A stretch of DNA of 64,000 nt from Euglena gracilis (GCA_039621445.1 CP154957.1:15244947-15308946); one strand, 5' to 3'. Shown: positions 21,501 to 32,800, counted from the first letter of the stretch. Notes: generated from the sequence alone by a model not told the origin. Program-made: numbers and translations.

Positions 21501-22914
21501 GGAATTTCACCGGAGAGCAACAAAAGAGTATTGGTGTAAGGGGTCCCTGGCCACTCACCACAGAGCAAGCTGGGCCAGAAGCGAAGTTAGCGCCGGCCAT
21601 AAACAGACAAGAAGCCTTAGTGCAACTAAGGGGGGGTCCGCAGCCAAAAACCAGTTGCCTCCCCCTCCCCCCCCCCCGGAGGGTCCATCACTCTGACCAT
21701 TCAGGCCAAAACACATCAAAGTCATTGGATTTTGGCCAAAACACCCAAAAATTTCCAGCGCCTTCGGCACAGCCACTTTCAGCCAGTCCCTCCAGGGGAG
21801 GGGGGTGGAGCCCCAAAACCCCAGTCACCCCCCCAGGGGAATGACTGGTTTTTTTTTTGAAAAGAGGAGCCCCCCCCCCCCTCTCCCAGGGGTCAATAAA
21901 CATGGTCTCGCCCTCCCCAACTTCCACATATTTTCCTGCCCTCTCCAGGGGGGGTGTTGGCCTGTGGAGGTCAGGTTTTTCTTTCACATTCGCCAAATTT
22001 TTTCATCCCAATTTTTTTCATCCCAAAAGTGACCCCAGTGGGTTCCCCAAGCCTCCCCTCCCCCCAGGGGCAGGAGGGTGCTGAACCATAGACCCCACAC
22101 CTCCGAGAGGGTGGGTGCCCCCCCCCCCCCGGAGTAACTACCCCCCCCAAACAACTTGGTGGGGTGCCAGGTTATTGGAACCAACTTTTGGCCCTCCCCC
22201 CTGTCAGGTTATTTGGCCCTTCTTTTCAGCGTTGTGAAGGAATTTTGCCTAAACAGGGAGGTGCCAAGTTACTGGAACCATCTTTTTTGCCCCCCCCCCC
22301 CTGCCAAGTCGCGGGGGGAGGGAATTGGAGGCTGAAAAAATTGATTGGGAAAAAATTGGCGTACAGAATCCTGCCTAATTTTTCCTGCCTTTTTTTGAAA
22401 ATCCCGCCTCAAATTTTTCAAAATCGCCCCTTTTCCAGTCATCTTGCAAACAAAACCTGCCATTTTTTTCCGGGCCGTTTTTCAGGTTTGGCACCAATTT
22501 TTTCGGCTTCTAATTTTGTCGGTTCTAGCTTTATCCAGCTTCAATTCCCCCCTCCCCGCCAGGTTATTGGGGGGGGGTTAAGTGAATCTCGGTGCTGAAT
22601 CCCCCGGGCCCTCAAACCCTCTGGTCCCGAAGCTGGCCGCCGGGCCGCAGCGCCTCCACTACTGGACCCACGAGGCGTACGAGCGCCACCGCCGCCTCCA
22701 CTCCGGCAGCGCCCGGCGGGACAAGCGGAAGCAGTACGCCAAGCAGCTGCTGGCCTCCGAGGCCTCGTCCACCGGCACTGCGTTGGAGGATGCCCCTCCG
22801 TGGGAGGGGGACGGCGGGGACCACGGCGTCGCTTTCACCGAAGGATGCCTGCCCAGCAACCTTCCGGTTCAGATTTCAACGGAGTTTCGCCGTAAGTCAT
22901 TGAATCAGGTTTGA
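15390..22914 (+). CDS. eIF4E-family cap-binding translation factor, five exons
   Basis: Five GC-rich exons join in perfect phase: 15390-15565, 15971-16119, 17290-17411, 19000-19116 and 22633-22914. The product follows the eIF4E fold order. LEFPYTMWYDK and TFKTLQQFWKVW match the N-terminal strand and DFW helix. Then come SIPPELTHP, NRNGGRWYTRAL, LWIGVVLSVIGQTL, VCGVVLSVKPGGDRIEVW and the C-terminal QRLHYWTHEAYERH. eIF4E binds the mRNA 5' cap in the cytosol and recruits eIF4G. The Trp/Glu of the second cap-contacting loop (human W102/E103) appear as Leu/Thr here, so canonical cap binding is doubtful. A basic C-terminal extension follows the fold. The 5' exon with the start codon is not identified. 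Introns carry MITEs. The family call is strong; the paralogue class is not determined. Confidence 0.87.
15566..15970 (+). other. eIF4E-like intron containing MITE remains
   Basis: The intron holds C/G tracts with the family-2 phrases TTTTTCAGATTGATGACTGG and GTGACCGGTTTTCC. It lacks clear ends. Confidence 0.55.
15971..16119 (+). CDS. eIF4E-like gene, exon 2
   Basis: Acceptor ATGATCCCAG, donor CCTG|GTGTGC. It codes for GEPTRTRLQTFKTLQQFWKV and ends PPELTHP. TF-x2-FW-x2-W corresponds to the human TVEDFWALY helix. Phase 2 in, phase 1 out. Confidence 0.85.
16120..17289 (+). other. eIF4E-like intron carrying a MITE
   Basis: About 1.2 kb. Apart from the complete MITE at 16730-17154 it is T-rich and unremarkable. 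It ends in a C-rich tract and TGTCCCCCAG. Confidence 0.75.
16730..17154. mobile_element. CAGGCTTTTGC-ended MITE, family 3 copy a
   Basis: CAGGCTTTTGCTTAAGG ... CCTTAAGCAAAAGCCTG form the ends. The flanking 8-mers GTTGTGAG (16722-16729) and GTTATGAG (17155-17162) match at seven of eight. The interior has a palindromic GCAGACC C-tract GGTCTGC stem and a GC hairpin (CCGGCGCGAAGCGCCG). It is highly similar over its whole length to 53967-54375. Confidence 0.85.
17290..17411 (+). CDS. eIF4E-like gene, exon 3
   Basis: Acceptor GTCCCCCAG, donor GAG|GTGGCC. NRNGGRWYTRALPEETRKKL corresponds to the human NKRGGRW segment, and LWIGVVLSVIGQTL to the following helix. The split first codon with exon 2 is in phase. 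The donor is GT but otherwise poor. Confidence 0.9.
17436..18205. mobile_element. Element bounded by inverted AAATATGCG/CGCATATTT motifs
   Basis: The left border reads AGGGCGGGGGAAATATGCGG and the right border GCGCATATTTCCCCTCACCC. Many CGCATATTT units face inward from both sides, and the middle is GGCCATTTT-rich. A related AGCGCATA/TATGCAGAGCG scrap lies at 42160-42205. It looks like a foldback element inside the intron. No target duplication was fixed. Confidence 0.5.
18206..18999 (+). other. Rest of eIF4E-like intron
   Basis: No exon-like segment. It carries C/G tracts around 18440, 18700 and 18880 and TTGCGCAAATGCA-like motifs near 18320 and 18570 that recur elsewhere (1150, 35190, 37100). 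Confidence 0.5.
19000..19116 (+). CDS. eIF4E-like gene, exon 4
   Basis: Acceptor GCCCTCCGCAG, donor CAG|GTGCGT. VCGVVLSVKPGGDRIEVWVD matches the human VCGAVVNVRAKGDKIAIWT region, including the basic phosphate contacts and the Trp equivalent to W166. Phase 0 at both ends. Confidence 0.92.
19117..22632 (+). other. Last eIF4E-like intron (3.5 kb), repeats only
   Basis: It holds G/C-tract repeats (19450-20100, 20330-20600, 20700-20900), the duplicated 78-bp unit at 21401-21556, and MITE debris at 21620-22600. No exon with the required phase 0-0 and protein character was recognised, so the flanking exons are joined directly. Confidence 0.5.
21401..21556. repeat. Two tandem 78-bp units containing CACACAAGGTGAGTGTAG
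   Basis: Two essentially identical units (21401 and 21479), each with CACAAGGTGAGTG, GAATTTCACCGGAGAGCAAC and GGGGTCCCTGGCCACTC. A third, longer relative lies at 54575-54690. Both loci continue into AAGCTGGGCCAGAAGCGAAG and CGGCCATAAAC, also seen at 49558. It is a dispersed repeat of unknown class. Confidence 0.8.
22633..22914 (+). CDS. eIF4E-like gene, last exon with stop
   Basis: Acceptor GGTCCCGAAG (weak tract). LAAGPQRLHYWTHEAYERHR aligns with the human LGLPPKIVIGYQSHADTATK end of the fold. A charged tail (SARRDKRKQYAKQLL) and an acidic stretch then run to a stop at 22912. The tail makes the protein longer than usual; an additional donor after about 22740 cannot be excluded. Confidence 0.72.
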   Translation: MAAGPQRLHYWTHEAYERHRRLHSGSARRDKRKQYAKQLLASEASSTGTALEDAPPWEGDGGDHGVAFTEGCLPSNLPVQISTEFRRKSLNQV

Positions 22915-24927
22915 AACTGGAAATTTTTGCATGATACTGAATTGGGTATGCGTTTCTTTGCCATTTTTTTTTCAATTTTTCTGGTTCTGCCAACCGTTTT
23001 CCAGTTTATCAAATTACATTCACCGAGTTGCCCCACTCCCCAGATTGCACGAAGCGACACAATGGCAAGGACTGAACCTCAGTCAGCTTGCCTACCCCTC
23101 TCCCTCCTGTCATCTGCCTTGCCTGGGGGTGATGGGTCCTCGTGAACGCTCTAATGGGTGGCCGTGCGGCTGTCTGGATGAAGGAAGTCTTCCAGAGGCA
23201 GATGTGATAGGAAAACTGTGCTACAGTGGCTGTAGCTAAAATGCTTGGCCAACGTTTGCCCTGGGTTTGATTGTCTTGGGGACCCTCAGCTGGATGGACC
23301 ATGGCCGAAAAAAGCGTGATCTGGATCAGTGATCTGGAAACTCTTTAGGCAGATGGAGTTTCCCAGTGAGGGGACGGGAAATCATTGGGGGTTGAGGTGG
23401 CCCAGGAAGGAGAGAGGGCGGACATTCATGTAGGCAATCGAGTACGGCCCTGGGGGGCATCATTTGCATCTGTCGCAAATCAATTGGAAATTTCAAAGGG
23501 AAATTTGTTTTGGTCGGAATCTCTAGACCCAGGATATACCATTGCTTAACACCTGTCCCATCCCACCCCCCCTGGGGGGTGACTGACTGGTTTTTTCAGG
23601 GTGACTAACTGGTTTTTTGGGCAAGAGCCCTCCCCCCCCCCCCCCGGGGTGGGGTAGGCCCGAAAATGAAAAGTGATTGGCCTGGCGCCAAAGGCGCCGG
23701 AAATTTGTTTGATTTTTTTGACACTTTTTGGCAAATTTTCATTGCCTTCTGAAGAGTGGCCGATCCCCGGGGGGGGGGGGAGTGACTGACTGGTTTTTTC
23801 GGAGTGGAAAATGACCCCCCCCCCGGGTCGCTGAGCAATGGTAACCCCCCCCTTTCAAACCCCCCCACTTATAATACCCCCCCCCCCCCAGGCCGACCAA
23901 CCAAACCGGGATTTATAACCCCCCCACCCCAGGGAAGAAAAATGAAAGCCACTGGGGACGATTTTTTCGGCCGCAAGCCACCCAAAAACTGATTTTTTGA
24001 CACTTTTTTGTGATCGACCATCATCAACAATGCCATTTTTGACCAAATTTACTAAAAATTGCCAATTTGGGGGGTTTCGGGGTCATTTTCGGGGGTCGTA
24101 TTTTCACCAACAATTCCGGGATTTATACCCCCCCCACTTATAAACCCCCCCTTCGGCCGACCAACCAAACCAGATCCTACTGACCCCTTGGGGGGTTATA
24201 AGTGGGGGGGGGTTATGCCCAGGATCCCCCAAGGGTCGATAAAAAGAAGCGACCCATACGCAACCCAAACGCAAGGTGTGCCTTTGTCATCACCGCCACC
24301 CAGTTTAGAGTGATCCTGCTTTGCCTGGCAACCTCGACACAGAGCGTCCCTACCCCACTCTCATCATATGACCGGCTTCAGGCTTTTGCTTTGACAGAAA
24401 TGGGTTGGCTTCAGTTTTAAAGGTTCGCCTTCCTTGACTGTTTGAGATTAAAGCCGTTTTCCCACCTTAACAAGTTCAATGGAAGGTCTTCATTTTGTGC
24501 ATAGTGTTGGAAATATGATTCAGAAGTGTTTTCCGAAAGAGTTCTTTTGTCACCGGTCCTATGATGTCTGGGTTTGCAATTTCTGCATCGAATTTTCTGC
24601 AGATTTAGCTCGGCACCGTGAGTCGTTGTAACAGTTGTGTAAGTGTTTGTGTCAAAACGCCTGAGCTGCCACACCCCAGCGACTGGGCGTCTGTTGAATG
24701 GCTTCCGCCACTGTTGTACAACGCATCTCGTCACTCCCACGGTGTGAATATCCGTCAGTGTTGTCTCCCCGTTCCGTCGTTGGAGATCGAGGTCCCAATA
24801 AATTCTTATTTCACGATAATATTTTAGTGCATTTTTGGTCACTTTTTATATTGAAATATTTTCCATGTAACATGCGTCAGCAAGACATATTTGTGTATTA
24901 TATGTATATATATATATATATGTATAT
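22915..24927. other. Intergenic, with a family-2 MITE
   Basis: No firm gene. Besides the MITE at 23535-23845, the segment 23860-24230 repeats TTATAACCCCCC-type phrases around G/C tracts. A short frame after CACCCAG at 24303 (FRVILLCLATSTQS to a stop at 24420) could be a terminal exon but has no partner. Confidence 0.45.
23535..23845. mobile_element. CATACCATTGCT-type MITE, family 2 copy c
   Basis: The left end is TATACCATTGCTTAACACC and the right end GGTCGCTGAGCAATGGTA. Internal GACTGACTGGTTTTTTCAGG and a GC hairpin (CTGGCGCCAAAGGCGCCGG) are shared with copy a. The target duplication is obscured. Confidence 0.7.
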
Positions 24928-25211
24928 CAGGGATTTTTTTAGGTTTGGCCCCCGGGGGGGGGGGGGGGGGGGGGTAGGGTGGGTGGGTCCGCCGGACCCC
25001 CTCCCACCCCCCGGGGGGGTACCCCCCGGAGGGGGGTGGGATATGCTTTTCGGCGCCGCAGGCGCCGAAAAAATTCTATTTTTTGCACTTTTCGCGATTT
25101 TTCGGCCATTTTTTGTGGGTCCCCCGGACCCCCCTCCCCCCGGCACCCCCCCAGGGGGGTGGGTGGGGGGGACCCCCCTCTCCCCCCCCCCCGGTCTTAA
25201 AAAAACCCCTG
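24928..25211. mobile_element. hAT-like MITE, family 1 copy c
   Basis: CAGGGATTTTTTTAGG ... TCTTAAAAAAACCCCTG, 284 bp, flanked by the exact 8-bp repeat ATGTATAT (24920-24927 and 25212-25219) within a TA microsatellite. The core hairpin is GGCGCCGCAGGCGCC. It is nearly identical in interior to copy a, so a recent insertion. Confidence 0.9.
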
Positions 25212-25283
25212 ATGTATATATATATATATGTAAAATGTGTGTATACATATTTATAAAATTTACATGCGGTTTTCCCCCATTAG

Positions 25284-25430
25284 CTGTTCCAGGTCCAGCC
25301 TAATGGGTCTGTTCTCAACTGAGCTGAGCTGGGCAGCCAACACCCTGAATGCCATGCCGCGACCTCCAACCCTCCGTCCGCCCTCACTTCATCTTGGGCG
25401 ACGGGGTCGAACACCTGTCCACTGCACCCC
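25284..25430 (+). CDS. Possible exon, product unknown
   Basis: The acceptor CCCCCATTAG is followed by one open frame (CSRSSLMGLFSTELSWAANT) in sequence without homopolymers. The donor is unclear and the minus strand is open as well. Retained only because the composition resembles the confirmed exons. Confidence 0.22.
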
Positions 25431-25663
25431 GACGAATCCTTTGTAGCCCTTCCTCCTCCCTGCGTGCTGACTCGCTGTTTCCCAACAGGGGCCCCCTTTG
25501 AGGTTTGTGGGTTCTGCAAAGCACCCCAGCTGGCTGCTTTGTTTATGTCAGGTGCAGACACAGAATGCAGCGTGTCTGCACAGGTGTTCTGTTTGCCTTA
25601 ACAGAATGGACTCTTTGAAGCTTACTATTTTTGTAAACGATGCCAAAATTATCTAATATAATG

Positions 25664-25758
25664 TATTATATATACGTATGTATGTATATATGCATATATA
25701 TGTATATATATGTATATATATGTATATATATGTATATATATGTATATATATGTATATA

Positions 25759-25808
<50 letters not shown>
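25664..25808. repeat. TATG/(TA)n microsatellite
   Basis: ATGTATAT units grade into pure TA. Open frames through it are artefacts. Confidence 0.95.
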
Positions 25809-25809
<1 letters not shown>

Positions 25810-26539
25810 TCTCCAAGGAACAGTCATCTTTGGGGGGAAACTGGCAACACGCTTTTTTATGCCTTGTTGACCATATTCGCTTGGACAGTGACAAGTACAC
25901 GGGTTTGGGGTGATGATGCATGTGTTAGCAGAATCATCCCGGTTCGAAAATTTCATTGAATGATTTGTTCACAAAATTTTCCAATTGAGATTGATTACAA
26001 TGATAATTGTGATGAGTACCGGTGTCATTTGTATGGTGAACAAAAAATAAATGCTCAGGATGATACTTACAACTAGTAAGTGTGCTTTTGCACACTGCAC
26101 TGCAGGTTCACATGTTAATGAACATGCAAAGAACTGTGTGGGTTTGCCTCCCCTCCAATGAGATGATCCCTACAACTGCAGGCGGACAGTTCGCGCTTAT
26201 TGCGCAACACCAGGCCAGGCCCCTACACAATCACCCCAACCTGCCTTTTGTGTAATAGTTCGTGTTGTGTATTTTTTGGGCAGGTGGATCTTTGATTTCA
26301 GAAAGTGTTTATTTTCGGCATACATCTGAGGTTTAAGGTTTTGCAACCTGCAAAAGCTGTTTCGGCCAACCCCAATTTGGCCCGGCCCAGCCGCAGCACC
26401 CCCCCCCCCCCTGGGGGTGCTGCTGGCCCTGGTAGCCAGCCCCTTTTTGGAGGGACCAGCCCAAAATTTTTTGGAAAAAAGTGTTCAAAAATTGCCAAAA
26501 TTGGTGTTTTGGGGTGTTTTGGGACGTTTTTAGGGGGGT
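25809..26539. other. No gene seen
   Basis: Largely unique AT-balanced DNA up to 26330, followed by a family-3-like G/C tract patch (26341-26460) with CAACCTGCAAAAGCTG and TTTGGCCCGGCC. This is the left neighbour of the 6.95-kb element. Confidence 0.5.
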
Positions 26540-26549
26540 CGTCGGATGC

Positions 26550-26825
26550 GGCCCCAATATTTAGACTGGGGGGGGGGTACTGGCTAGTCGACCGACTAGT
26601 CGGTCGACTAGCCAGTACCCCTACCGACTAGTCGACCGACTAGTCGGTGGCCTAGTCGGTTCCAGGGGGGGGGGGTACTGGCTATGGGAGCAACTGGCTA
26701 GTCGGTCGACTAGTCGACCGACTAGCCACTCTAATGTACCAAAAGGGGGGGTCACCGACCTTTTAAGCCCCCCCCCTCCAATACTGATTTGCCTTGTTTT
26801 GAACTAGAATTTCAAAGAAAACACG
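26550..26825. repeat. Left inverted arm with nested CTAGTCGACCGACTAGTCGG palindromes
   Basis: The arm contains CTAGTCGACCGACTAG and TAGTCGGTCGACTAGCC blocks that are palindromic themselves, then AATGTACCAAAAGGGGGGG and CCAATACTGATTTGCCTTG. Each landmark recurs inverted in 33240-33500. Confidence 0.85.
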
Positions 26826-26841
26826 TCTAAAGCCTTCAAAG

Positions 26842-29800
26842 TTGGGGCCCCGGAACAATTGAGCAACAAAAGGGATTGGCTTCCAAAACGGTTCGGCAAC
26901 ACAAGGGATTTTGTTATTTTGGGGCCCCGGAACAGTTGAGCAACAAAAAGGGATTGACTTCCAAAACGGTTCGGCAACACAGGGGATTTTGTTATTTTGG
27001 GGCCCTGGGACAGTTGAGCAACAAATAGGGTTTGGCTTCCAAAACAGTTCGGCAACACAAGGGATTTTGTTATTTTGGGGCCCTGGGACAGTTGAGCAAA
27101 ACGGTTCGGCAACACAAGGGATTTTTTTATTTTGGGGCCCTGGGACAGTTGAGCAACAAAAGGGATTGGCTTCCAAAGCGGTTCGGCAACACAAGGGATT
27201 TTGTTATTTTGGGGCCCCGGAACAGTTGAGCAACAAAAGGGATTGGCTTCCAAAGCGGTTCGGCAACACAAGGGATTTTGTTATTTTGGGGCCCTGGGAC
27301 AGTTGAGCAGCAAAAATAATTCGCTTCCAAAACGGTTCGGCAACACAAGGGATTTTGTTATTTTGGGGCCCCGGAACAATTGAGCAACAAAAGGAATTGG
27401 CTTCCAAAACGGTTCGGCAACACAAGGGATTTTGTTATTTTGGGGCCCCAGAACAGTTGAGCAACAAAAGGGATTGGCTTCCAAAGCGGTTCGGCAACAC
27501 AAGGGATTTTGTTATTTTGGGGCCCCGGGACAGTTGAGCAACAAAAGGGATTGGCTTCCAAAACGGTTCGGCAACACAAGGGATTTTGTTATTCTGGGGC
27601 CCTGGGACAGTTGAGCAACAAAAGGAATTGGCTTCCAAAACGGTTCGGCAACACAAGGGATTTTGTTATTTTGGGGCCCTGGGACAGTTGAGCAACAAAA
27701 GGGATTGGCTTCCAAAACGGTTCGGCAACACAAGGGATTTTGTTATTTTGGGGCCCCGGAACAATTGAGCAACAAAAGGAATTGGCTTCCAAAACGGTTC
27801 GGCAACACAAGGGATTTTGTTATTTTGGGGCCCCGGAACAGTTGAGCAACAAAAGGGATTGGCTTCCAAAGCGGTTCGGCAACACAAGCGATTTTGTTAT
27901 TTTGGTGCCCTGGGACAGTTGAGCAACAAAAGGGATTGGCTTCCAAAACGGTTCGGCAACACAAGGGATTTTGTTATTTTGGGGCCCAGGGGCAGGTGAG
28001 CAACAAAAGGGATTGGCTTCCAAAGCGGTTCGGCAACACAAGGGATTTTGTTATTTCGGGGCCCTGGGACAGTTGAGCAACAAAAGGAATTGGCTTCCAA
28101 AACGGTTCGGCAACACAAGGGATTTTGTTATTTTGGGGCCCCGGAACAGTTGAGCAACAAAAGGGATTGGCTTCCAAAGCGGTTCGGCAACACAAGCGAT
28201 TTTGTTATTTTGGTGCCCTGGGACAGTTGAGCAACAAAAGGGATTGGCTTCCAAAGCGGTTCGGCAACACAAGGGATTTTGTTATTTTGGGGCCCTGGGA
28301 CAGTTGAGCAACAAAAAGAATTGGCTTCCAAAACGGTTCGGCAGCACAAGGGATTTTGTTATTTTGGGGCCCTGGGACAGTTGAGCAACAAAAGGAATTG
28401 GCTTCCAAAACGGTTCGGCAACACAAGGGATTTTGTTATTTTGGGGCCCAGGGGCAGGTGAGCAACAGAAGGGATTGGCTTCCAAAGCGGTTAGGCAACA
28501 CAAGGGATTTTGTTATTTTGGGGCCCTGGGACAGTTCGGCAACACAAGGGATTTTGTTATTTTGGGGCCCCGGAACAGTTGAGCAACAAAAGGGATTGGC
28601 TTCCAAAGCGGTTCGGCAACACAAGGGATTTTGTTATTTTGGGGCCCTGGGACAGTTGAGCAACAAAAGGGATTGGCTTCCAAAACGGTTCGGCAACACA
28701 AGGGATTTTGTTATTTTGGGGCCCTGGAACAGTTGAGCAACAAAAGGGATTGGCTTCCAAAACGGTTCGGCAACACAAGGGATTTTGTTATTTTGGGGCC
28801 CTGGGACAGTTGAGCAGCAAAAATAATTCGCTTCCAAAACGGTTCGGCAACACAAGGGATTTTGTTATTTTGGGGCCCCGGAACAATTGAGCAACAAAAG
28901 GAATTGGCTTCCAAAACGGTTCGGCAACACAAGGGATTTTGTTATTTTGGGGCCCCGGAACAGTTGAGCAACAAAAGGGATTGGCTTCCAAAGCGGATCG
29001 GCAACACAAGGGATTTTGTTATTTTGGGGCCCCGGGACAGTTGAGCAACAAAAGGGATTGGCTTCCAAAACGGTTCGGCAACACAAGGGATTTTGTTATT
29101 CTGGGGCCCTGGGACAGTTGAGCAACAAAAGGAATTGGCTTCCAAAACGGTTCGGCAACACAAGGGATTTTGTTATTTTGGGGCCCTGGGACAGTTGAGC
29201 AACAAAAGGGATTGGCTTCCAAAACGGTTCGGCAACACAAGGGATTTTGTTATTTTGGGGCCCCGGAACAATTGAGCAACAAAAGGAATTGGCTTCCAAA
29301 ACGGTTCGGCAACACAAGGGATTTTGTTATTTTGGGGCCCCGGAACAGTTGAGCAACAAAAGGGATTGGCTTCCAAAGCGGTTCGGCAACACAAGCGATT
29401 TTGTTATTTTGGTGCCCTGGGACAGTTGAGCAACAAAAGGGATTGGCTTCCAAAACGGTTCGGCAACACAAGGGATTTTGTTATTTTGGGGCCCAGGGGC
29501 AGGTGAGCAACAAAAGGGATTGGCTTCCAAAGCGGTTCGGCAACACAAGGGATTTTGTTATTTCGGGGCCCTGGGACAGTTGAGCAACAAAAGGAATTGG
29601 CTTCCAAAACGGTTCGGCAACACAAGGGATTTTGTTATTTTGGGGCCCCGGAACAGTTGAGCAACAAAAGGGATTGGCTTCCAAAGCGGTTCGGCAACAC
29701 AAGCGATTTTGTTATTTTGGTGCCCTGGGACAGTTGAGCAACAAAAGGGATTGGCTTCCAAAGCGGTTCGGCAACACAAGGGATTTTGTTATTTTGGGGC

Positions 29801-32800
29801 CCTGGGACAGTTGAGCAATAAAAAGAATTGGCTTCCAAAACGGTTCGGCAACACAAGGGATTTTGTTATTTTGGGGCCCTGGGACAGTTGAGCAACAAAA
29901 GGAATTGGCTTCCAAAACGGTTCGGCAACACAAGGGATTTTGTTATTTTGGGGCCCAGGGGCAGGTGAGCAACAGAAGGGATTGGCTTCCAAAGCGGTTA
30001 GGCAACACAAGGGATTTTGTTATTTTGGGGCCCTGGGACAGTTCGGCAACACAAGGGATTTTGTTATTTTGGGGCCCCGGAACAGTTGAGCAACAAAAGG
30101 GATTGGCTTCCAAAGCGGTTCGGCAACACAAGGGATTTTGTTATTTTGGGGCCCTGGGACAGTTGAGCAACAAAAGGGATTGGCTTCCAAAACGGTTCGG
30201 CAACACAAGGGATTTTGTTATTTTGGGGCCCTGGGACAGTTGAGCAACAAAAGGGATTGGCTTCCAAAACGGTTCGGCAACACAAGGGATTTTGTTATTT
30301 TGGGGCCCCGGAACAGTTGAGCAACAAAAGGGATTGGCTTCCAAAACGGTTCGGCAACACAAGGGATTTTGTTATTTTTGGGCCCCGGGACAGTTGAGCA
30401 ACAAAAGGGATTGGCTTCCAAAGCGGTTCGGCAACACAAGGGATTTTGTTATTTTGGGGCCCTGGGACAGTTGAGCAACAAAAAGAATTGGCTTCCAAAA
30501 CGGTTCGGCAACACAAGGGATTTTGTTATTTTGGGGCCCTGGGACAGTTGAGCAACAAAAGGAATTGGCTTCCAAAACGGTTCGGCAACACAAGGGATTT
30601 TGTTATTTTGGGGCCCAGGGGCAGGTGAGCAACAGAAGGGATTGGCTTCCAAAGCGGTTAGGCAACACAAGGGATTTTGTTATTTTGGGGCCCTGGGACA
30701 GTTCGGCAACACAAGGGATTTTGTTATTTTGGGGCCCCAGAACAGTTGAGCAACAAAAGGGATTGGCTTCCAAAGCGGTTCGGCAACACAAGGGATTTTG
30801 TTATTTTGGGGCCCTGGGACAGTTGAGCAACAAAAGGGATTGGCTTCCAAAACGGTTCGGCAACACAAGGGATTTTGTTATTTTGGGGCCCTGGAACAGT
30901 TGAGCAACAAAAGGGATTGGCTTCCAAAGCGGTTCGGCAACACAAGGGATTTTGTTATTTTGGGGCCCTGGGACAGTTGAGCAGCAAAAATAATTCGCTT
31001 CCAAAACGGTTCGGCAACACAAGGGATTTTGTTATTTTGGGGCCCCGGAACAATTGAGCAACAAAAGGAATTGGCTTCCAAAACGGTTCGGCAACACAAG
31101 GGATTTTGTTATTTTGGGGCCCCGGAACAGTTGAGCAACAAAAGGGATTGGCTTCCAAAGCGGTTCGGCAACACAAGGGATTTTGTTATTTTGGGGCCCC
31201 GGGACAGTTGAGCAACAAAAGGGATTGGCTTCCAAAACGGTTCGGCAACACAAGGGATTTTGTTATTCTGGGGCCCTGGGACAGTTGAGCAACAAAAGGA
31301 ATTGGCTTCCAAAACGGTTCGGCAACACAAGGGATTTTGTTATTTTGGGGCCCTGGGACAGTTGAGCAACAAAAGGGATTGGCTTCCAAAACGGTTCGGC
31401 AACACAAGGGATTTTGTTATTTTGGGGCCCCGGAACAATTGAGCAACAAAAGGAATTGGCTTCCAAAACGGTTCGGCAACACAAGGGATTTTGTTATTTT
31501 GGGGCCCCGGAACAGTTGAGCAACAAAAGGGATTGGCTTCCAAAGCGGTTCGGCAACACAAGCGATTTTGTTATTTTGGTGCCCTGGGACAGTTGAGCAA
31601 CAAAAGGGATTGGCTTCCAAAACGGTTCGGCAACACAAGGGATTTTGTTATTTTGGGGCCCAGGGGCAGGTGAGCAACAAAAGGGATTGGCTTCCAAAGC
31701 GGTTCGGCAACACAAGGGATTTTGTTATTTCGGGGCCCTGGGACAGTTGAGCAACAAAAGGAATTGGCTTCCAAAACGGTTCGGCAACACAAGGGATTTT
31801 GTTATTTTGGGGCCCCGGAACAGTTGAGCAACAAAAGGGATTGGCTTCCAAAGCGGTTCGGCAACACAAGCGATTTTGTTATTTTGGTGCCCTGGGACAG
31901 TTGAGCAACAAAAGGGATTGGCTTCCAAAGCGGTTCGGCAACACAAGGGATTTTGTTATTTTGGGGCCCTGGGACAGTTGAGCAACAAACAGAAATGGCT
32001 TCCAAAACGGTTCGGCAACACAAGGGATTTTGTTATTTTGGGGCCCTGGGACAGTTGAGCAACAAAAGGAATTGGCTTCCAAAACGGTTCGGCAACACAA
32101 GGGATTTTGTTATTTTGGGGCCCAGGGGCAGGTGAGCAACAGAAGGGATTGGCTTCCAAAGCGGTTAGGCAACACAAGGGATTTTGTTATTTTGGGGCCC
32201 TGGGACAGTTCGGCAACACAAGGGATTTTGTTATTTTGGGGCCCCGGAACAGTTGAGCAACAAAAGGGATTGGCTTCCAAAGCGGTTCGGCAACACAAGG
32301 GATTTTGTTATTTTGGGGCCCTGGGACAGTTGAGCAACAAAAGGGATTGGCTTCCAAAACGGTTCGGCAACACAAGGGATTTTGTTATTTTGGGGCCCTG
32401 GGACAGTTGAGCAACAAAAGGGATTGGCTTCCAAAACGGTTCGGCAACACAAGGGATTTTGTTATTTTGGGGCCCCGGAACAGTTGAGCAACAAAAGGGA
32501 TTGGCTTCCAAAACGGTTCGGCAACACAAGGGATTTTGTTATTTTTGGGCCCCGGGACAGTTGAGCAACAAAAGGGATTGGCTTCCAAAGCGGTTCGGCA
32601 ACACAAGGGATTTTGTTATTTTGGGGCCCTGGGACAGTTCGGCAACACAAGGGATTTTGTTATTTTGGGGCCCCGGAACAGTTGAGCAACAAAAGGGATT
32701 GGCTTCCAAAGCGGTTCGGCAACACAAGGTATTTTGTTATTTTGGGGCCCTGGGACAGTTGAGCAACAAAAGGGATTGGCTTCCAAAACGGTTCGGCAAC

